A DNA stretch of 5,218 bases, taken from NCBI GenBank assembly GCA_002308635.1, contig DBWG01000053.1, positions 7,255 through 12,472 of the forward strand. The letters run 5' to 3'. Both the position numbers and the translations under genes were made by a program. Source of the DNA: Ruminococcaceae bacterium UBA1244 (GTDB lineage Bacteria; Bacillota; Clostridia; Oscillospirales; Acutalibacteraceae). Under the pieces are notes generated by a model. The model was given only the letters and a program-made list of their open reading frames with translations. It was not told where the DNA came from and did not search any database. Below, piece after piece: positions 4,993-5,218 of this stretch. Each line of letters starts with the position of its first letter. Position 1 is the stretch's first letter.

Positions 4993-5038
4993 GGGGAAAC
5001 CCCTTCGTCACTTCGTGACACCTCCCCTAAAGGGGAGG
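4993..5038. repeat. Cluster of three GC-rich palindromes
   Basis: Three adjacent hairpins are visible: GGGG AAA CCCC (4993-5003), GTCAC TTC GTGAC (5007-5019), and CCTCCCCT AA AGGGGAGG (5021-5038). None has a proper T-run in either direction. From memory, similar CCTCCCC/GGGGAGG plus GTCAC/GTGAC palindromes are common between genes in gut Clostridia, so this is probably another dispersed repeat, nested in or joined to copy 2. On the minus strand it follows the stop of the right-edge gene and could stabilise its mRNA 3' end. Confidence 0.75.
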
Positions 5039-5060
5039 CTTTGGTGCGGACAACTCCACA

Positions 5061-5218
5061 CTAATATATTACGGCGCCGTATTTTTGGGTCAGTGCGGTG
5101 AGTTTTTCTTTTTGGATATCACACCTTGAATCGACAATAAGCCTGCCCTGATAGTATCTGAGCGCTGCTTCAAGAGTGATGGGGTCGTTTGCGTGGACGA
5201 CAAACGGCAGATACGACA
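5061..5218 (-). CDS. C-terminal end of a minus-strand protein, possibly MetH-like methyltransferase (partial)
   Basis: On the minus strand an open frame enters from the right edge and runs 52 codons to TAG at 5063-5061. It reads in part LPFVVHANDPITLEAALRYY, then QGRLIVDSRCDIQ, and ends QKYGAVIY. The pattern HANDPxxLEAALRYYxGR...DS...KYGAxx resembles the strand-helix repeats of the pterin-binding or homocysteine-methyltransferase TIM barrel of cobalamin-dependent methionine synthase; this is recognition by eye and is tentative. In that family the barrel normally continues past KYGA, so either this is a different architecture with a natural end here, or the gene was cut short. The stop codon overlaps the AACTCCACACT repeat motif at 5052-5062. 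The start is outside the window. Confidence 0.7.
   Translation of the reverse strand, partial: SYLPFVVHANDPITLEAALRYYQGRLIVDSRCDIQKEKLTALTQKYGAVIY

Noticed and set aside
4993..5038. CRISPR repeats or a bidirectional terminator
   Set aside because: The three palindromes differ from each other, there are no equal spacers, and no T-run follows any of them.
4820..5101. Plus-strand 93-codon frame
   Set aside because: It runs through the dispersed repeat and hairpin cluster and lacks a ribosome binding site; its translation looks non-natural.

Overview
The window looks like chromosomal DNA from a gut-type member of the Clostridia, most likely an Oscillospiraceae/Ruminococcus-like Firmicute. This is an inference from tRNA genes without encoded CCA, strong AAAGGAGG-type ribosome binding sites, a secreted Big_2-repeat protein ending in a transglutaminase-like domain, a DUF5662-type protein, and dispersed palindromic intergenic repeats. 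I cannot confirm a species from sequence alone.

Left part (1-528): the 3' end of a probable tRNA-Pro and a complete tRNA-Val(GAC), then about 400 bases without a gene. This gap holds a short GC-rich hairpin, a long AT-rich inverted repeat, a good extended -10 promoter, a 10-bp palindrome and a strong intrinsic-terminator-like hairpin placed between promoter and ribosome binding site. That layout suggests transcription attenuation of the next gene, an ArsB/NhaD/SLC13-type membrane permease (529-1695).

Middle (1687-4604): the permease stop codon lies inside the left edge of a dispersed repeat (copy 1), followed by a 68-base stretch with no C on the + strand that forms the leader of the next gene. 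Two genes 26 bases apart follow, probably one operon: a small soluble DUF5662-like protein with HD-type histidines (1826-2362), and a 719-residue exported protein with a signal peptide, six Big_2 Ig-like domains and a C-terminal transglutaminase-like domain with a complete Cys-His-Asp triad (2389-4548). A clear intrinsic terminator closes this operon.

Right part (4605-5218): everything is on the minus strand. There is a small two-helix membrane protein (4605-4856), an intergenic region packed with repeat material (a second copy of the dispersed repeat plus three hairpins), and the C-terminal 52 codons of a gene entering from the right edge, tentatively a MetH-like methyltransferase segment.

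The two repeat copies are direct repeats sharing 40 identical bases. They bracket the DUF5662, Big_2-transglutaminase and small-membrane-protein genes, so this block could be lost or moved by recombination. I see no CRISPR array, transposase, phage gene or obvious new defence system. The most interesting signals are the attenuator-like leader, the repeat pair and the C-free leader.
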